From Limnephilus marmoratus (Eukaryota > Arthropoda > Insecta > Trichoptera > Limnephilidae), in NCBI GenBank assembly GCA_917880885.1, contig OU862906.1, forward strand, positions 59,624,665 to 59,688,664: DNA of 64,000 nucleotides. Reading direction: 5' to 3'. Below are positions 1 through 11,573 of this stretch, piece after piece (positions within the stretch are counted from its first letter, which is position 1; each line of letters starts with the position of its first letter). The translations under genes were made by a program, and so were the position numbers. The notes under the pieces are model-generated. The model saw only the letters and a program-made list of their open reading frames with translations. It was not told the origin of the DNA and made no database searches.

Positions 1-563
1 GATTTACAACCCCAAGAAAACGGAGCTAATTGCATTCCACCAAGGAAAAAATCCCGAGAAGTCGCTCCCCGTACAACTTAACGAGGAAACCATTAGCACA
101 TCCACAAATGTAAAATACTTGGGGCACATCATCACTGAAGACCTCTCGGATGATGGTGATATTAAACGACAAAGAAGAAGTATCAGTGTTTTGTCAAATA
201 TGATTGCCTGAAGATTTTTCCGATGCAGCAATAATAAAAACATTATTTAATGCATTCTGCACTAGCCTGTATACATGTGAAACATGGTGTCAATACCGAG
301 TAAGCTCAATGGAACGTCTCCGGATCCAATATAATGATGCGTGCAGAATCATATTTGGATTCAGAAGGTATAGCAGCGCCTCAACAATGTTCACAGAATT
401 AGGACTCCATGGATTCGCCAGTCTGATGAGACACCGGGTCACTGGAGCCAGGATGCGGCTAATGGCCTCCGACAACACGTTGGTGACCGCAGCCTTCCAT
501 CACCAAGCTCCACTCCTGAGTGAGCGATGGGCCCGAGCGCACTCAAGATCACGCCCTGCATAA
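1..563 (+). pseudogene. 3' part of non-LTR retrotransposon RT (family F, CR1/L2-like)
   Basis: This is the C-terminal part of a reverse transcriptase, cut by the window edge. Frame 2 reads about 70 codons containing VKYLGHIITEDL, then a TGA at 209-211. After a frameshift near 245 the frame that ends at 563 continues with LFNAFCTSLYT. The same order (KYLGHVIT, RQRRAIS, FNAFCTSLYT, RYCSATEMF) occurs in the better copy at 15067-16404, so the two belong to one family. The palm with YADD lies outside the window. The copy is dead. Confidence 0.85.
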
Positions 564-752
564 TAATTGATTATTTATTTTTGTTATTATTAATTTTTAT
601 TACTATTATTTTATTTTATTTTTATTTTCTATTTATGTTCTTATTTCTTTCTTTACTGTGTAAATATATATATATATATGTATAACTATATGGGACGTGT
701 GGGATTGCACTATCCTCCCCACATCCTGGAATAAAGATTATTATTATTATTA
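564..752 (+). mobile_element. 3' UTR and (TTA)n tail of the family F copy
   Basis: An AT-rich 3' UTR ends in CATCCTGGAATAAAGATTA followed by repeated TTA. The other family F copy ends the same way (CATTCTGGAATAAACGATTA plus TTA repeats near 16500-16535). This fixes the 3' terminus. The trinucleotide tail instead of poly(A) fits CR1/L2-type elements. Confidence 0.8.
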
Positions 753-1940
753 TTATATTGTTACAGTATTGAACATAATATAAAACAAAATAGTGATATA
801 CATACAATAGTAAAATTGTTTGATAGTAGATAAATATTTATAATTACGTAACACCGAACTTACAAATTATTGTTTTTTACATTCACATTGTAATTTAATT
901 ACTTATAATATAATATAGCATTAAAAAATGTACACTACTCTTCCAGACACAAGCTAATGCTTCCATGGAAGAGTGGTATTAATTAAGATATTTGAACATG
1001 AACATGTACGCAAATTGTTACATCATCTAAATGTAGGTACATTATATTTTAAATGGTAAAAAAAAAATATATATTTTAATGAATTTCTTCGCCAATTAAG
1101 AGTGCTAGCTCTTGGGCTTGGCACAGGAATTATTTCATAATTATTGTATTATTATTACATAATTTTATACAATAAATATAATTTTAAATACCTACTAGGA
1201 TGTTGTGACGTTAAATTTTAATATGACGTGAATGAAGTTATAACATTTTGGTTTGTGATGTTATGGTTGTTAATTTTATTTAAAGATTAATTTGACCTTT
1301 TTCTTGAATGATACAAAAACTGTTATTTTTTTACTTCTTAAGGAAAACTATGATAGTAGGGTTTCTTTAAATACTGTCAGATTAATTGTAACCCGGATTT
1401 GTCTTTCTTTAAAAATATCTAATAATCAAATTTACTTCTCTTGGGAAGGACGAATAAATTCTCCTGTTTTATTGAATTTCTTTTAAATAAATGAAGAAAG
1501 TTTGTTACGCGATACTGAACAGAATAGTGAACGTGTACTATTTCTCTAGACTTTCCAATAGTTTTTTAGTATTTTATAATACTCGTACTTCTCTCACTAG
1601 AGCTGGAGTCAAGTAAAACCGTTTATTTTTAATAAATTCTTCTAAACTACTGAAAACTAAGATCATGAAATCTTCCAGCTGCGGGAATGGTTACCTTTAT
1701 TAAAATAATTAAACGCACACTGTGCCTGTGAACTGTGAGGAGAGGAAGATTGGAATTATTTAAGCGGATAAATCAATTAAGTCCGAAACAAGATTCGTAG
1801 GAATAATAGGAACAGAGTATACGTGATTTAATCCTGTTGGGTATGCTGTTTGTTCTACCAAAACTAATTCTCACTATTTAAAAAGTCATTAAATCCATAA
1901 GCTATAAATGAATATATCAGGTACGACATCATAATATTCG
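753..1940. other. AT-rich stretch without recognised features
   Basis: The DNA is very AT-rich with only short chance frames; the longest, 1292-1486 on +, matches no family I know. The codon content gives no sign of a gene and I see no repeat shared with the rest of the window. Confidence 0.5.
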
Positions 1941-1942
1941 TT

Positions 1943-2449
1943 AAATTTCTATATCCGCTATATCAACTTTCACTGATTCGGAAAAAACCGCAAAAAACTG
2001 TATCTGTAGTGAAAATAAAAAATTGCATTTTATTTTTTCTTATAATGAATTGGAGTAATATACATTCGAAAAATGTGAAGGTTTGTCTAGAAATATTTAA
2101 GTAATTTGGATAAATAAAATGGATAAACGGATTTTTATACTCACTTCGTCATTTACACGGAATATAGAGGCTTTTGAAACTCAACTGACCTGAGGGGCGT
2201 GTTTCTACACCCGCCATCTTGGCAAAACAACTGATTGCTTGTATTCCGATATACCGGATTTTGATAGTAACTTCTTGAATGATATAGCTGGCTTTGTTTC
2301 TCACTCGAAGTTTTAACACGGTTTTTGGTCATGATAAAGGACGTTTTGAAACTCAATTTTAGATTAGTCTTGTTCCTCGCAAAAATGTGAACAAGATGTC
2401 ATACTCAGATAATTTTGTCAAAAAATCGGATATAGCGGGTATTGAAATT
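1943..2449. mobile_element. Possible MITE with short inverted ends
   Basis: The left end holds AATTTCTATATCCGCTATAT, and the right end (2425-2449), reverse-complemented, holds AATTTCAATACCCGCTATAT. The roughly 25-nt inverted ends flank about 500 bp without a gene. This fits a decayed non-autonomous DNA transposon. I could not define a target duplication. Confidence 0.4.
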
Positions 2450-2495
2450 ATAAGACTATTATATATTACATGATATGAAAAAAAGTGTAAATAGA

Positions 2496-2740
2496 AATGT
2501 GGAAAAAATCACGCCGTTTCTCCACAGAAGTAGGCAGAGAGCGTGGAATACCTCACACTATTGATGGAACCAGCACCTACATATTTAGCTCTCTTGTTCA
2601 TATCCAATGGTCTCGTCTTTCAAGTACACACCTGCTTAAGTATGCGGACTATTTTATACGTAAAATACCGCACAAGAGTCCCTTTTTTAGAACCTGGCAC
2701 CTGAGTGGGGAACGTCGTGAGTAAAGGGAAAGGAAAGTTG
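2496..2740 (-). mobile_element. Decayed RTE-like 3' end fragment
   Basis: The segment ATCACGCCGTTTCTCCAC followed by GTAGGCAGAGAGCG matches the 3'-terminal segment at 43632-43675 (ATCACGCCGTTTCCCCGC, then GGCAGAGAGGACGG). At 43.6 kb that segment is the end of a minus-strand RT frame. No readable RT frame remains here. Confidence 0.45.
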
Positions 2741-4258
2741 GGAAGAAAATATGAAGGTACGAAGTTCTTCCTCAGAGCTATTTATCAATCGTCCTTTTTA
2801 TAAATCACTTTGATTTGATTGATTGATTTCATTAAATCAGATTACAAAAAATCGTTGAAATTATTTACACAATTACCTACTTTAGTTTATCGCATTTAAA
2901 CAGTGGTGGTTATCAAAAGTGATCATAGTTTTTTTACGGTAATGCATCCTTGCTTATGAACAGTTAATGGCCTTACTTATTTGGAACTTAGTTACATTAT
3001 CGGATCAAAGACTTAAAATAGTAGGTAAGTATCTATTACTAAAGGTATGCATACATATATTATACTCTCTGGAAGTATTGAAGAGATCATGAAAACGAAA
3101 GAAAATTAATTTTAAATTACTATACGTGCCTACAAAACTGATTTTTCAACATATTACTAGTTACGATCTCCGAAACAATAATTATATACACGGTGCCCAC
3201 TCGTCGCTGAGTCGGCTTTATTTGTACATCACGGTTTAAGTTCACAGAGTCCGTGCGTGCGCACACAAATATTTAAAAATAATAACAAGTGAGTACATTT
3301 TTCTACCTGCGCTTATCTTTTATTTACTCTTGTCTCACTTCCTATGTAGATATTCACACCAGCCGGCCGCGGGAGATCCTTTACCGGAGCCTTCGGAGAA
3401 TTTTTTCACAGATTTCTAAGGACACAATGGCGGGCGTTGACTCATTTGTTAGCGCACGTCCTTCATTCAGCAGCGGGACTCACAAGAAGAGAGATAAGCT
3501 AATTGAATGAAGAAAGGGTACAGTTTGGCACGTTTGCTGAGCGGCTGTTTTGTCAGGTTCTAAAGCGTTACCTGCAACTCTAAAAGGTGGCTTTCAAGGA
3601 CAGTTGCATAAAACACATAACACCTGAAAGAAATTTGTAAAAGTTTATTTGTAGTGGAGCAGTGAATACCTTTTCTGAAGCGACAAAAACTCTCGAAAAG
3701 CTCTGATCAGAAATTGGCACATGTTTCAATTTCATCGTGAGCAATGACATAAGACGCAAATGTTAGGTCAAAAAATATATCAATGATTGCATTGTATTTA
3801 TTTCAATAAGAATAAATTGTTCTAACTTTAAACATTTCTTTATCAGATAAACGTGGGAAAGACTTTATTAATTGAATATTATTATTGGTTTACCTCATCC
3901 AGTTCAACATTCATTGCCGTAGACTAAGAATAGGCCACTTGCATGGACTTCATAACGACTTGGAAAAAATCGTGTGGATAGAGTTTTTTTACTAAGATTA
4001 CGAAAATGTTAGTAAATTTTTTTAGAAATGTACAGTTTTTTTTATTTTTAAATAAATAAATCCATTATTTGGGCTCGTGACGTCACTACATGAAAATGTC
4101 CCGTCGCCGAAAATGTTCCTATTAATTTTATAAAATTCCGCACTGATTTATTTTTTTATATGGCATCACTTTGATTTCAGGCGAATTTTTGAATTCGTTC
4201 ACTAGATTTATTGTTTGTTCTTTGCGAACTTATCATTTGGTTTGATTTTTTGACAGAT
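2741..4258. other. No recognised feature
   Basis: Mostly AT-rich DNA with one moderately GC-rich patch at about 3355-3490. A 73-codon frame there (3289-3510) shows no motif. Nothing in this stretch repeats elsewhere in the window as far as I can see. Confidence 0.4.
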
Positions 4259-4308
4259 GTTCTGAAGAGAACCCCGTACAATAATGGGTACGGGGTTCTC
4301 TTCAGAAC
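4259..4308. repeat. Perfect 21-bp hairpin
   Basis: The arms 4259-4279 and 4288-4308 are exact reverse complements (GTTCTGAAGAGAACCCCGTA plus C) around an 8-nt loop. It may be the core of a small fold-back element. The arm contains CTGAAGA, as do other fold-back elements in the window. Confidence 0.85.
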
Positions 4309-5190
4309 GTGAAGAGGATGTCGGTACATGTTTTAGAGGTATAATGATTACGGTGCTGATTTTAACAAAATAAAATTTTATAATATTCTTATTATTATTA
4401 CAATTTACAAGTTCAAGTATATTACATTGAATTTAGTAATATAGACGCTGTACATTATAATGATTTATGATCAATAAGATGGATCAAGGAAAAAAATATT
4501 TATGAGATGTAATATTTTTGGTATGCCTCGTTATTCACCTGTGCCATTCGTGTGGAAAACGTTATTTATTTTCGGCTATGTAATTATCGTTTTTTCACAC
4601 CTATAAAATTATGTCCCGTCTTTCCGGTTTATAAAAAATGGTCTGATTTTTCGGATTGAAATTTTCAAAAAATCCCCAGGGTTTCAAAAATACGATTAAA
4701 AAAAAAAAATACAGAATGTCTTAGAATATTTGCCTAAACCGGAAAAAAATTAAAAAAAATGTGATGCAAGTGGCCTATTGCGTTTTATCAATCAACATTC
4801 CATTAATAATTATTATTGTGGGTAACATTCTCCACGGCCCAGAAAGTTAAAACCAAACTTATTAACTCACTTCAGGACAGGGCCGTGAAATTTTTGGTGT
4901 CAGTCTAAATTATTTTTATCGGTCTTTACGAAATAATATCTAAATCAAGGACTCTATCAAAACGTTGTTCTAGCTTTGACTTGAATATTCTCTCTAAAGT
5001 AAGAAAAAAGAATATATATTTATTATTTCATGAAACTTTTAAATATTACAATAATTTATTTGTAGTCTCTTGACTTAATCTGATAATAATATGTACTTCT
5101 TTCTTTAATTGTTTCATTTAATTATTATGCAATTTTAATTTTATTCATTTTGTGTTATGTGTACACTGTACATAGAAAATGGTTCCATGC
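4309..5190. other. AT-rich stretch, possible trace of RT C-terminus
   Basis: The only hint of coding is near 4850-5060 on +, where one frame reads LINSLQDRAVKFL and later LLFHETFKYYNNLF. This resembles the C-terminal part of jockey-type RTs but is interrupted and unproven. Otherwise no feature is seen. Confidence 0.25.
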
Positions 5191-5335
5191 CAACTCAGAA
5201 ACACTTCAGAAAGGTCATTAAAAACTATGAAAAAATAATTTTAAAATAGCCGGTAACCCTAATCTAACTTAACCTATTTAACCAATTTTTTTTATCATCA
5301 TTCTTATTGACCTTTCTGAGGTGTTTCTGATTTGG
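5191..5335. mobile_element. Small fold-back MITE
   Basis: The left arm 5191-5220 reads CAACTCAGAAACACTTCAGA and onward. The right arm 5305-5335, reverse-complemented, reads AATCAGAAACACCTCAGAAA and onward to GGTCAATAAGAA. About 85 nt of AT-rich DNA separate the arms. Size and structure fit a decayed inverted-repeat MITE. Confidence 0.55.
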
Positions 5336-5439
5336 TTTCTTTCTGAGTTGTCCGGTCACAATGGAAAATACCTAGCCCGTTATTAGTTTTCAAAAAAAAA
5401 TTAATAAAAGAGACAAAATTTATCTATTTATGATAAGTT

Positions 5440-5660
5440 TTTGATTTTTACGGCCTGAAGTATTTTCTATATTTGTTTTTGGGGTGTTATGACGTGTTGC
5501 GTTACCTCTTTCATTAGCCACCGTTTCGGACAGCGTTACAGTGTCCATCATCACATCTGCCCTGATGATGGACTGTAACGCTGTCCGAAACGTTGGCTAA
5601 AGAAGGAGGTAGCGCAACACGGCAAATCAATAAAAAACAAATAACAAAATGTTTGAATAG
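5440..5660. mobile_element. Fold-back element HP1 with CTGATGA/CGAAAC box
   Basis: The arms 5494-5552 and 5562-5620 pair along about 58 nt with few mismatches around a 9-nt loop. The outer ends continue into GTTTTTGGGGTGTTATG. The same ends and arms occur in HP2 at 42541-42740. The right arm contains CCTGATGATGG, a self-complementary GGAC/GTCC segment, then CGAAACG, an arrangement like the core of a hammerhead ribozyme but with one extra base after CTGATGA. No protein is encoded; this is a non-autonomous palindromic mobile element. Confidence 0.75.
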
Positions 5661-5756
5661 ATTGTTTTTGAGTAGCCTACTCATCTTGAAACAATTCAAA
5701 ACCAAAGGAATGACTGATATTAAAACTAGTTATAGAAAATTGTAATTTGACGCAAA

Positions 5757-5950
5757 TATCATCATCAGCATCATCATATATTCCTATGTCACTAGCGGAT
5801 GAAAGCCTCACTATTCTTGGTTTTATTATTTGCTCCGCGCGCCGCGTGTTTCCGCTTACATGTTTTTATCTCGTCGATCCAGCGGGTTATGGGCTGGCCC
5901 CTCGCCCTCTTGGCTGTTCGTGGAAGATACCTGTAGTTAATAATTTATAG
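5757..5950 (-). mobile_element. RTE-like 3' end fragment with (ATC)n tail
   Basis: An ATC-rich run (5757-5777) is followed by a GC-rich segment reading towards CTGGCCCCTCGCCCTCTTGG. The layout copies the minus-strand RTE-like ends at 48487 and 61068, where an (ATC)n run also precedes the C-terminal RT code. No intact frame remains. Confidence 0.45.
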
Positions 5951-6235
5951 ATGCCCTACATAAGGCACGGTTGTGTTCGACACTGGTTAGCTACCATCCA
6001 AAAGAAAATGGTTAAAAATCTTATGTGGGTATTTTTATCAGATTCAGCCGAAAAGCTAAAAAACTATAAAATTCGAATTGGGGTTACTCTGCACAGTAAG
6101 TACCTAACGTAGGTTTTATTGTTCTCGTCATATTATACCTACTTCTATCAGTGGTTGAATAACATCATCGGTGCCTAGACCATTGCCATTCTAGCCTGGA
6201 ATGATCAAAATATTTTAGAAAATCTTTTTTAATTT

Positions 6236-7015
6236 TTTTTTTTTATTTATTTATTTATAAAATTAACGCCTTTTGGCTTTTACACAATATAACATCGTAT
6301 CAGGTATAATTACAACATGAAAAAGACAGTTCCAGAGAGCTTGTAAAACAGCAAGAAATAGAAAACAAAAGTTGAGAAAGACATTTGTAGATTACAAATC
6401 AAACAATAAATACTACAACATTGCAACAATGAAAACATAATATACCTATTTGTTATATCTAAATAGTTTAACATAAAGATGAGGCAGTTGAAAATTTTTA
6501 ATGGTGGATAAATAATAAGTAAAAATATATTTCAAGATGAGAAGATTTCTACATATTAATGGAAATATACCTCATTTCCAATGAAACAATAAAATTAAGA
6601 AAATCTGTTAACAACATATAAGTCTAGCCACTTTTGTAGGTTGGTAACATAATTTCCCTAATTTGGGAGCGCGAAGAATTCAGGGCTGCCAAATTTACTA
6701 TGCAAAATTTTAAATATAAACACTAGATCGAAAACAGTTCTTCTGTCACTCAAATTTAATAGATTCGGTAACTGTAATAGATAAGTGTATTTTAATTATT
6801 CTTTCGGTATTTTTAGTTTATAATTTGAAAAGCTTAGGATTTTTTTGCACTCTTTCTATTGTTTGAGAATGCATGTTGTAGTGAAGAGACCGCTCAGTTG
6901 AGTTATATTCAACCTGACTCTTCACTAGTGATGTGTACAGAAGTTTTAATATTTTAATGTTGCTAAAATCTTTAGCCACTCTTAATACAAAACCAGCCAG
7001 CGCTACGCACATATT
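6236..7015 (-). pseudogene. Jockey/CR1-like RT C-terminus with (AAAT)n tail
   Basis: On the minus strand a 64-codon frame (6818-7012) reads AGFVLRVAKDFSNIKILKLL and then YTSLVKSQVEY, which is the region after the RT palm. Family D has GFIIRVTKPF and LYVSFVRSILE at that position. Downstream, AT-rich DNA runs to GTAAAAGCCAAAAGGCG and a (TAAA)n tail at 6236-6260. The copy is 5'-truncated and broken. Two tails at 37.0 and 37.6 kb share the GTAAAAGCC end. Confidence 0.7.
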
Positions 7016-7860
7016 TTTCCATGCATAAAACCACGTGATACTTTTTGTTTTTTGTTTTTAATGATGTGTCTAAAGTGATTGCACGATTATATTATGTAGC
7101 TAGAGTCCAAAGACTTCTACTATCCAAGTTTTTTATATGTAATGTATGCCTTCGTATGTTTTCAGATGAAAATGTAGTGTATCTGAATACTCTTAAAGGG
7201 AGTTGTAATTTTTTTTTGTTTCCGCAAAAACCCTGCTCTCTACGGTCATTGGCAAAAATTTAATTTCGTAACTTCTAAAATATTCTAAGATTTAATCAAT
7301 GTCTTTCAACATTCCCAGTTCAAAACTAGTAATGATTTTAATATAGTTATGAATTTACGTAACTAACAAACTTTCTCCTAACTCATCTATCCCAACTTCT
7401 CCAAAAATTCCTGGTCATCTCAGACATATTAATATTCATCGAAAGACGAAAAATCAATAATACAATTTGAACAATAACAATCCACCGTCCTTGTGCTGGA
7501 ATAAAGTTCAATTTACATACATAAACTTCAAATAACTCCATTTCATTAGATCAATGTCGTAAGTCGTAACGAATTTACATAAACGCTTACATGACAAACT
7601 TTAACAGTGTGAGAGGTGTTGTATTGAAATTCCACGTGGAACCGTCTGACGATACCCATATATTAATTTATTTAGGGCTTTATTCCTTATCACAATATTT
7701 AAATTGGTTTTCTCAACACAATGGTTGGTTTTTGATCACCGACATAACATCTCCAAGAAACTTAACTGTCCATAGTCTTATACCAAGTAATCAGGTTGTT
7801 TTACAATGGTAAATAGGTACACTTGTTTTTTTAAATTAAACTACATAATTAGTTAAATAT
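7016..7860. other. No recognised feature
   Basis: AT-rich DNA with two chance frames (7045-7263 and 7591-7812, +) that carry no known motif. Confidence 0.4.
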
Positions 7861-7988
7861 GGGAGGCGGGTGAGGATGCCTTTAATGAATAACACCCCTG
7901 CTACAAGTCACGCCAAGTGGTTCACTACGTTTGGTCACTTGGCAGGAGTGCCCGGGTTCATGAGGTGAGGTTTGTCCGGGTCTTGGTT
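7861..7988 (+). mobile_element. Family C repeat, 5' portion (copy C1)
   Basis: It begins GGGAGGCGGGTGAGG and contains CCAAGTGGTTCACTACG, GTGCCCGGGTTCATGAGG and TTTGTCCGGGTCTTGG. The same order is seen in the fuller copies at 23051 and 38252. Only the 5' part is present; the CT-rich middle and the ATGT-poly(A) end are missing. Confidence 0.8.
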
Positions 7989-8254
7989 ATCTAAAAATGT
8001 TTGGAAAGTTAAAACTACAAATAAAATCTTTGTCGAAAAACCGTGAGATTTGAAGGATAAGTTACAGAAAACTACCTATAAACTAAAGGAATATTACGAT
8101 TATTTTCCTTCGTTTTTTTTCTTTTAAATAACGAGTGGAAATTAAATTTCAATGATAATTCAGACAAGCGATTATGTACCTACCCAAAATATAACATTTT
8201 TAACAGAATTCTTCACGATTTATTAATTTAAAATAATATATATCCAGATTGGAA

Positions 8255-8440
8255 AAGATTCTCTCAGTACCGCCCTAGTGTGAGACCACCATTCAGAATT
8301 ATAACGTTGCTTGAAATGGCTTCAGCCGTGTTTAGTGATCATATGCAAATAGCCAAGTATTCCCCACCTTCCTCCTTCTCCTAGACTCCAGTTGGGACTC
8401 TTGTGCGGTATTCACATAATATTTTTTTTGTATTTTTTCA
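8255..8440 (+). mobile_element. Family B repeat (copy B2)
   Basis: It contains CCACCATTCAGAATTATAAC, GCTTGAAATGGCTTCAGCCG, a CCTTCCTCC tract, and CTTGTGCGGTATTCAC near an AT-rich end. All these segments occur in the same order at 16945-17215. It looks like a SINE-sized retroposed repeat with an oligo(A/T) end and no coding capacity. Confidence 0.75.
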
Positions 8441-9290
8441 AAATTGGAAATAATAATTTGTCGAAAATTCATACTATCCGTGATTTTTCGCGGGTCTGCG
8501 CCAGGTATAAATAATAATAAAAGTCAAAACGTGAATCTGTCGACGTGAAAAAATACTAGAAACACATAAATGTCATAGAGTAATTTGTGTAAAAATAAAG
8601 ACTATTTTAATTTAAAAATATTTTTTTTCCTGTAATTATTCACGGGTTTGCGCTAGTGAATGAATAAACTATACAGTTGCGGGTCCGTGCATTAGTAAGA
8701 AGGTAGGTTCTGGTCATAAGGATAAGATAAGCCTCCTTCTTGAAGAATATTACGGTCTTTAACTCATTATTATGGGACAACGGGCAGGATGCGTTGTTTA
8801 TGTCTAAGTTTTAACTGTGTGACAGTTTAACTCATTGCCTTACCTGACCAGGGTTTCTCAAAATGTTACACCCTCATTTGTAAATTCATAAATATAATTG
8901 TAAAGAGTAATGCAAAATTAGTAATAACATGTAGGGCGACGTTGGCGAGAAACCTGCCGATAGTAAATTATGGCTAAATGATTCAAATGAAAGCATTTCT
9001 TATAAAATATTTGTAAGCCTTATTGTTTTCACTTTTCATTTAACTAAACTTGCGTTATATACTTACTTATATATAAACTTACATTAAAACTTGATTATAG
9101 TTATACGCTAGTAATTTATTTTATGCATAAAGTAAATTTTTACTTTATCAGTGTTTTTACACAGACAATGCCTTTAATTTGGTGGGTTCCCATTACTTAC
9201 ATTTATTTTATAATTTGTGCCTATGTTTTTTTTTATGTATCTATGCACTTATATTGTAAAATTATTTGGAAAAAGGGAAAAAAGCAATGT
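8441..9290. other. No recognised gene; two related short segments
   Basis: CGCGGGTCTGCGCCAGG at about 8489 and CACGGGTTTGCGCTAGTGAA at about 8641 look like diverged copies of one unit in the same orientation. The rest is AT-rich without features. Confidence 0.35.
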
Positions 9291-9295
9291 TAACG

Positions 9296-9610
9296 ATTCT
9301 TGGAAATAAAATTATTCAATTAAATGAAGACAATCGAAAATCTGAAAACAGAAAAATCTGAATAAGATATAGGCACATCTGGGACTCGACCTACGGAATT
9401 CTACCAACTGAATTAATGTGTCTCTATCCGATTCGGTCATTTTTAACTGTATCATATTTCGACTAAGAACTATCAAAACCATCTTCATGCTATCTTTATG
9501 TAATAATTATTATAACATTAGTATGAGTTTCGCTAATATTGTCTTCATTTAATTAAATATTACAATTTGAGGTTTTACTCATAAAGTTAAAAATAAATAT
9601 GATTAAAATT
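9296..9610 (-). mobile_element. SINE-G, tRNA-headed repeat
   Basis: On the minus strand AATTCAGTTGGTAGAAT resembles an A box and GGTCGAGTCCC a B box (about 9360-9412). The body contains CAGATTTTCGATTG and ends in a TTCATTTAAT-type tail. Related copies lie at 28846 (minus) and 30562 (plus). A second inverted tail-like segment at 9535-9590 suggests a nested or folded-back copy. Confidence 0.65.
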
Positions 9611-10330
9611 ATTTGTTCTTTTTCCGATGAAAGCAAAATGCCCTCACTTAGATTATTGTCGGTTTTAACTTTATCAGCCGTGGCAAACAGTAAATCCAAC
9701 ATCTAATTATTTCCCAAAGCTGCATGAAGGGCGTAATGGATTTTCAGGGAAATGGCGATGTGCATTTTCAAGAAATAATCCACTTCGAAATGACCGATTA
9801 TTTTACTAACCAAAACCATTCTTAAAACAACGCGAATATGTCTTATTACTTTATGAACTCTGTAAGATGAGATGTGATAAATGTTTAAACAATAAGTCGT
9901 ATTTTTTTTGGATATCCAGAAAATGTCGTCATTGTTAGAGCTGATATTTCGATCATGAAAATGTTTCGTTCGTGCCCATCACTATTATAACCCAGGCAGA
10001 GTTGCTTCACAATAAAGAAGGAGGGGTAATGGGGATTATACAATAATAGGATGACGTGGGTAAGGGCAGGTACCTGAATAATCAGAAACATTATTTGTGT
10101 GTAGTACTTATCCATCCACTAACTAGTATTTAAAACAAATAATTAGTTAAGGAACGCAAATACAGTTTGGACACTTTCAGTGGGTGGACAAACAAAGAAG
10201 AACCATGAAATAAGGATTATCAGCTTATTCATTTTTGTCCAATATTTGAAATATTTTAAAAAGGCACCTACTAGATTTTTTGAAGTAAAACTTCTTTACA
10301 AACGCTTAACTTGGGGAGTAAGCTGGTGAA
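9611..10330. other. No recognised feature
   Basis: AT-rich DNA. The 76-codon minus-strand frame at 9885-10115 shows no motif. Confidence 0.4.
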
Positions 10331-10870
10331 TGCGTGACGAGAGCGTTACGAAAGCGAGGCGAACTGTAGTTGAGAGGGAGATATGAGTTAGTGAAGATAG
10401 AAAGAGAGAGAGTTACGTTTCGTATATTACTGTACCGGATTCATGGGGTAAGGTTTGTCTAGGTCTTGGAGGCGGATGACCAGGACACACTGAACCCCAG
10501 ATTCCTAGCCACCCCTTAAACCTTTTTCCTTCCCAGAACTCTCCTCTCCTTCCTTTCCTTAAACACACCTCTCCACACAGCATCCCAAAGATGACGTAGG
10601 CCCTAAAGGAAATTATTTTTCTCAGGGCCTCCTTTGTGGATCTCATGTAAAAAAAGGGGGCAAGGGAAAGAGGTGCTAACATTAATTTTCTTTCTCTCTT
10701 TCTCTCATAGCCAGTTAAGTTTCGTATATCTAAGATGCAGGCCTATTGTTTGTATCACACTGCAGGAGCAAAAGAGAGCAGTGCGCGTGCACATTTTCTT
10801 TCTCTCTTCCTGTCATATAGATGAAGCTAAAGAAGTGTTACTTCAGTCATGTGGCCTAAAGCACACTCGT
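10330..10870 (+). mobile_element. Repeat K, interrupted by family C
   Basis: The flanks of the C2 insertion share wording with the repeat at 37697-38722. In particular GATGAAGCTAAAGAAGTG here and GATGCTAAAGAAGTTTCACT at 38.69 kb are near the right end. It looks like a non-autonomous DNA element. TTACGTTTCGTATAT before and TTAAGTTTCGTATAT after C2 could be its target duplication. Confidence 0.45.
10435..10660 (+). mobile_element. Family C repeat, 3' portion (copy C2)
   Basis: It contains CATGGGGTAAGGTTTGTCTA, GGCGGATGACCAGGACACAC, the CT-rich segment with CAGAACTCTCCTCTCC, then GAGGGAAATTATTTT-like and CTCATGTAAAAAAA ends. The ATGT-poly(A) terminus is shared by all 3'-complete copies. Confidence 0.85.
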
Positions 10871-11044
10871 TTTTTTTTATTATACCGTTTTGTATATTTT
10901 TTTATATTGTACCATTATTATTTTTTAATTTAATATATTTTTTTATATTGTATTGTTATTACTTTTAAGTATTAGTGAATATATAGCTCCGCAGTTAGGA
11001 CCGAGAATGTTTCTCTACTTACTGAACAATAATTTATTTTTAAT

Positions 11045-11188
11045 TTATAAATATGTATAAATCTTAAGTTATAAAAATTAACGTTTCTTTGTTTGCCCCT
11101 TATGCGTTCCTAAATCATTCATCCGATTGCGAAGACATTTTGGAGATTTGATGTGCGCATGCCTGGGATGGGTTATGCATATCTTTCT
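11045..11188 (+). mobile_element. Helitron-like H2 family, 5' fragment
   Basis: It carries a TTTGTTTG-rich lead and ATTCATCCGATTGCG followed by AAGACATTTTGG. The same arrangement is seen in the 5' part of H2 on the minus strand near 50050-50130 (TATCCGATTGCGTTGAAAC). It is followed by the RTE-like insertion. Confidence 0.45.
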
Positions 11189-11189
11189 C

Positions 11190-11573
11190 TCTGGTTTCAA
11201 TCCTGGGATTGGTTTGCAGCAATTTCCTCTATTCTTCTCTTCCATTCTTCCCTGTCTTGTGCGGCTCTCACCAGCAGGTCCTCCGGGTACTCTCGGCGTG
11301 GGCGTCCCCTAGAGTTTGTCCCCTCGGTCATACCCTCCATTATGGCATGCAAGAGGCCTTCTTGTCGTATTACAAGGCCGATCCATCTTTCGGACAAGGT
11401 CCTGAGCAGGTGCCTTCCTTCTTCGATTCTTTGGAGAACCTCCTCATTTGTAATATGGTCTCTCCAGAAATTCTTAATAGTCTTCTATAGGACCACATCT
11501 CAAAAGCCTCCGTTTATCTCTTTCGGATAGGCACCATGTTTCGCAGCCGTACATCAAGATATTCCGTACAAAT
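11190..11573 (-). pseudogene. RTE-like RT C-terminal fragment
   Basis: On the minus strand 66 codons (11197-11397) read RWIGLVIRQEGLLHAIMEG and then SRGRPRREY. This corresponds to the RWLGHVLRM / GRPR region that ends many RTE-type and related non-LTR ORFs. Upstream on the minus strand the frame is broken, though a trace of GCETW-like sequence remains. 5'-truncated and dead. Confidence 0.75.

Noticed and set aside
1292..1486. 64-codon plus-strand frame
   Set aside because: AT-rich, K/L/I/N-rich chance frame; no motif and no supporting context.
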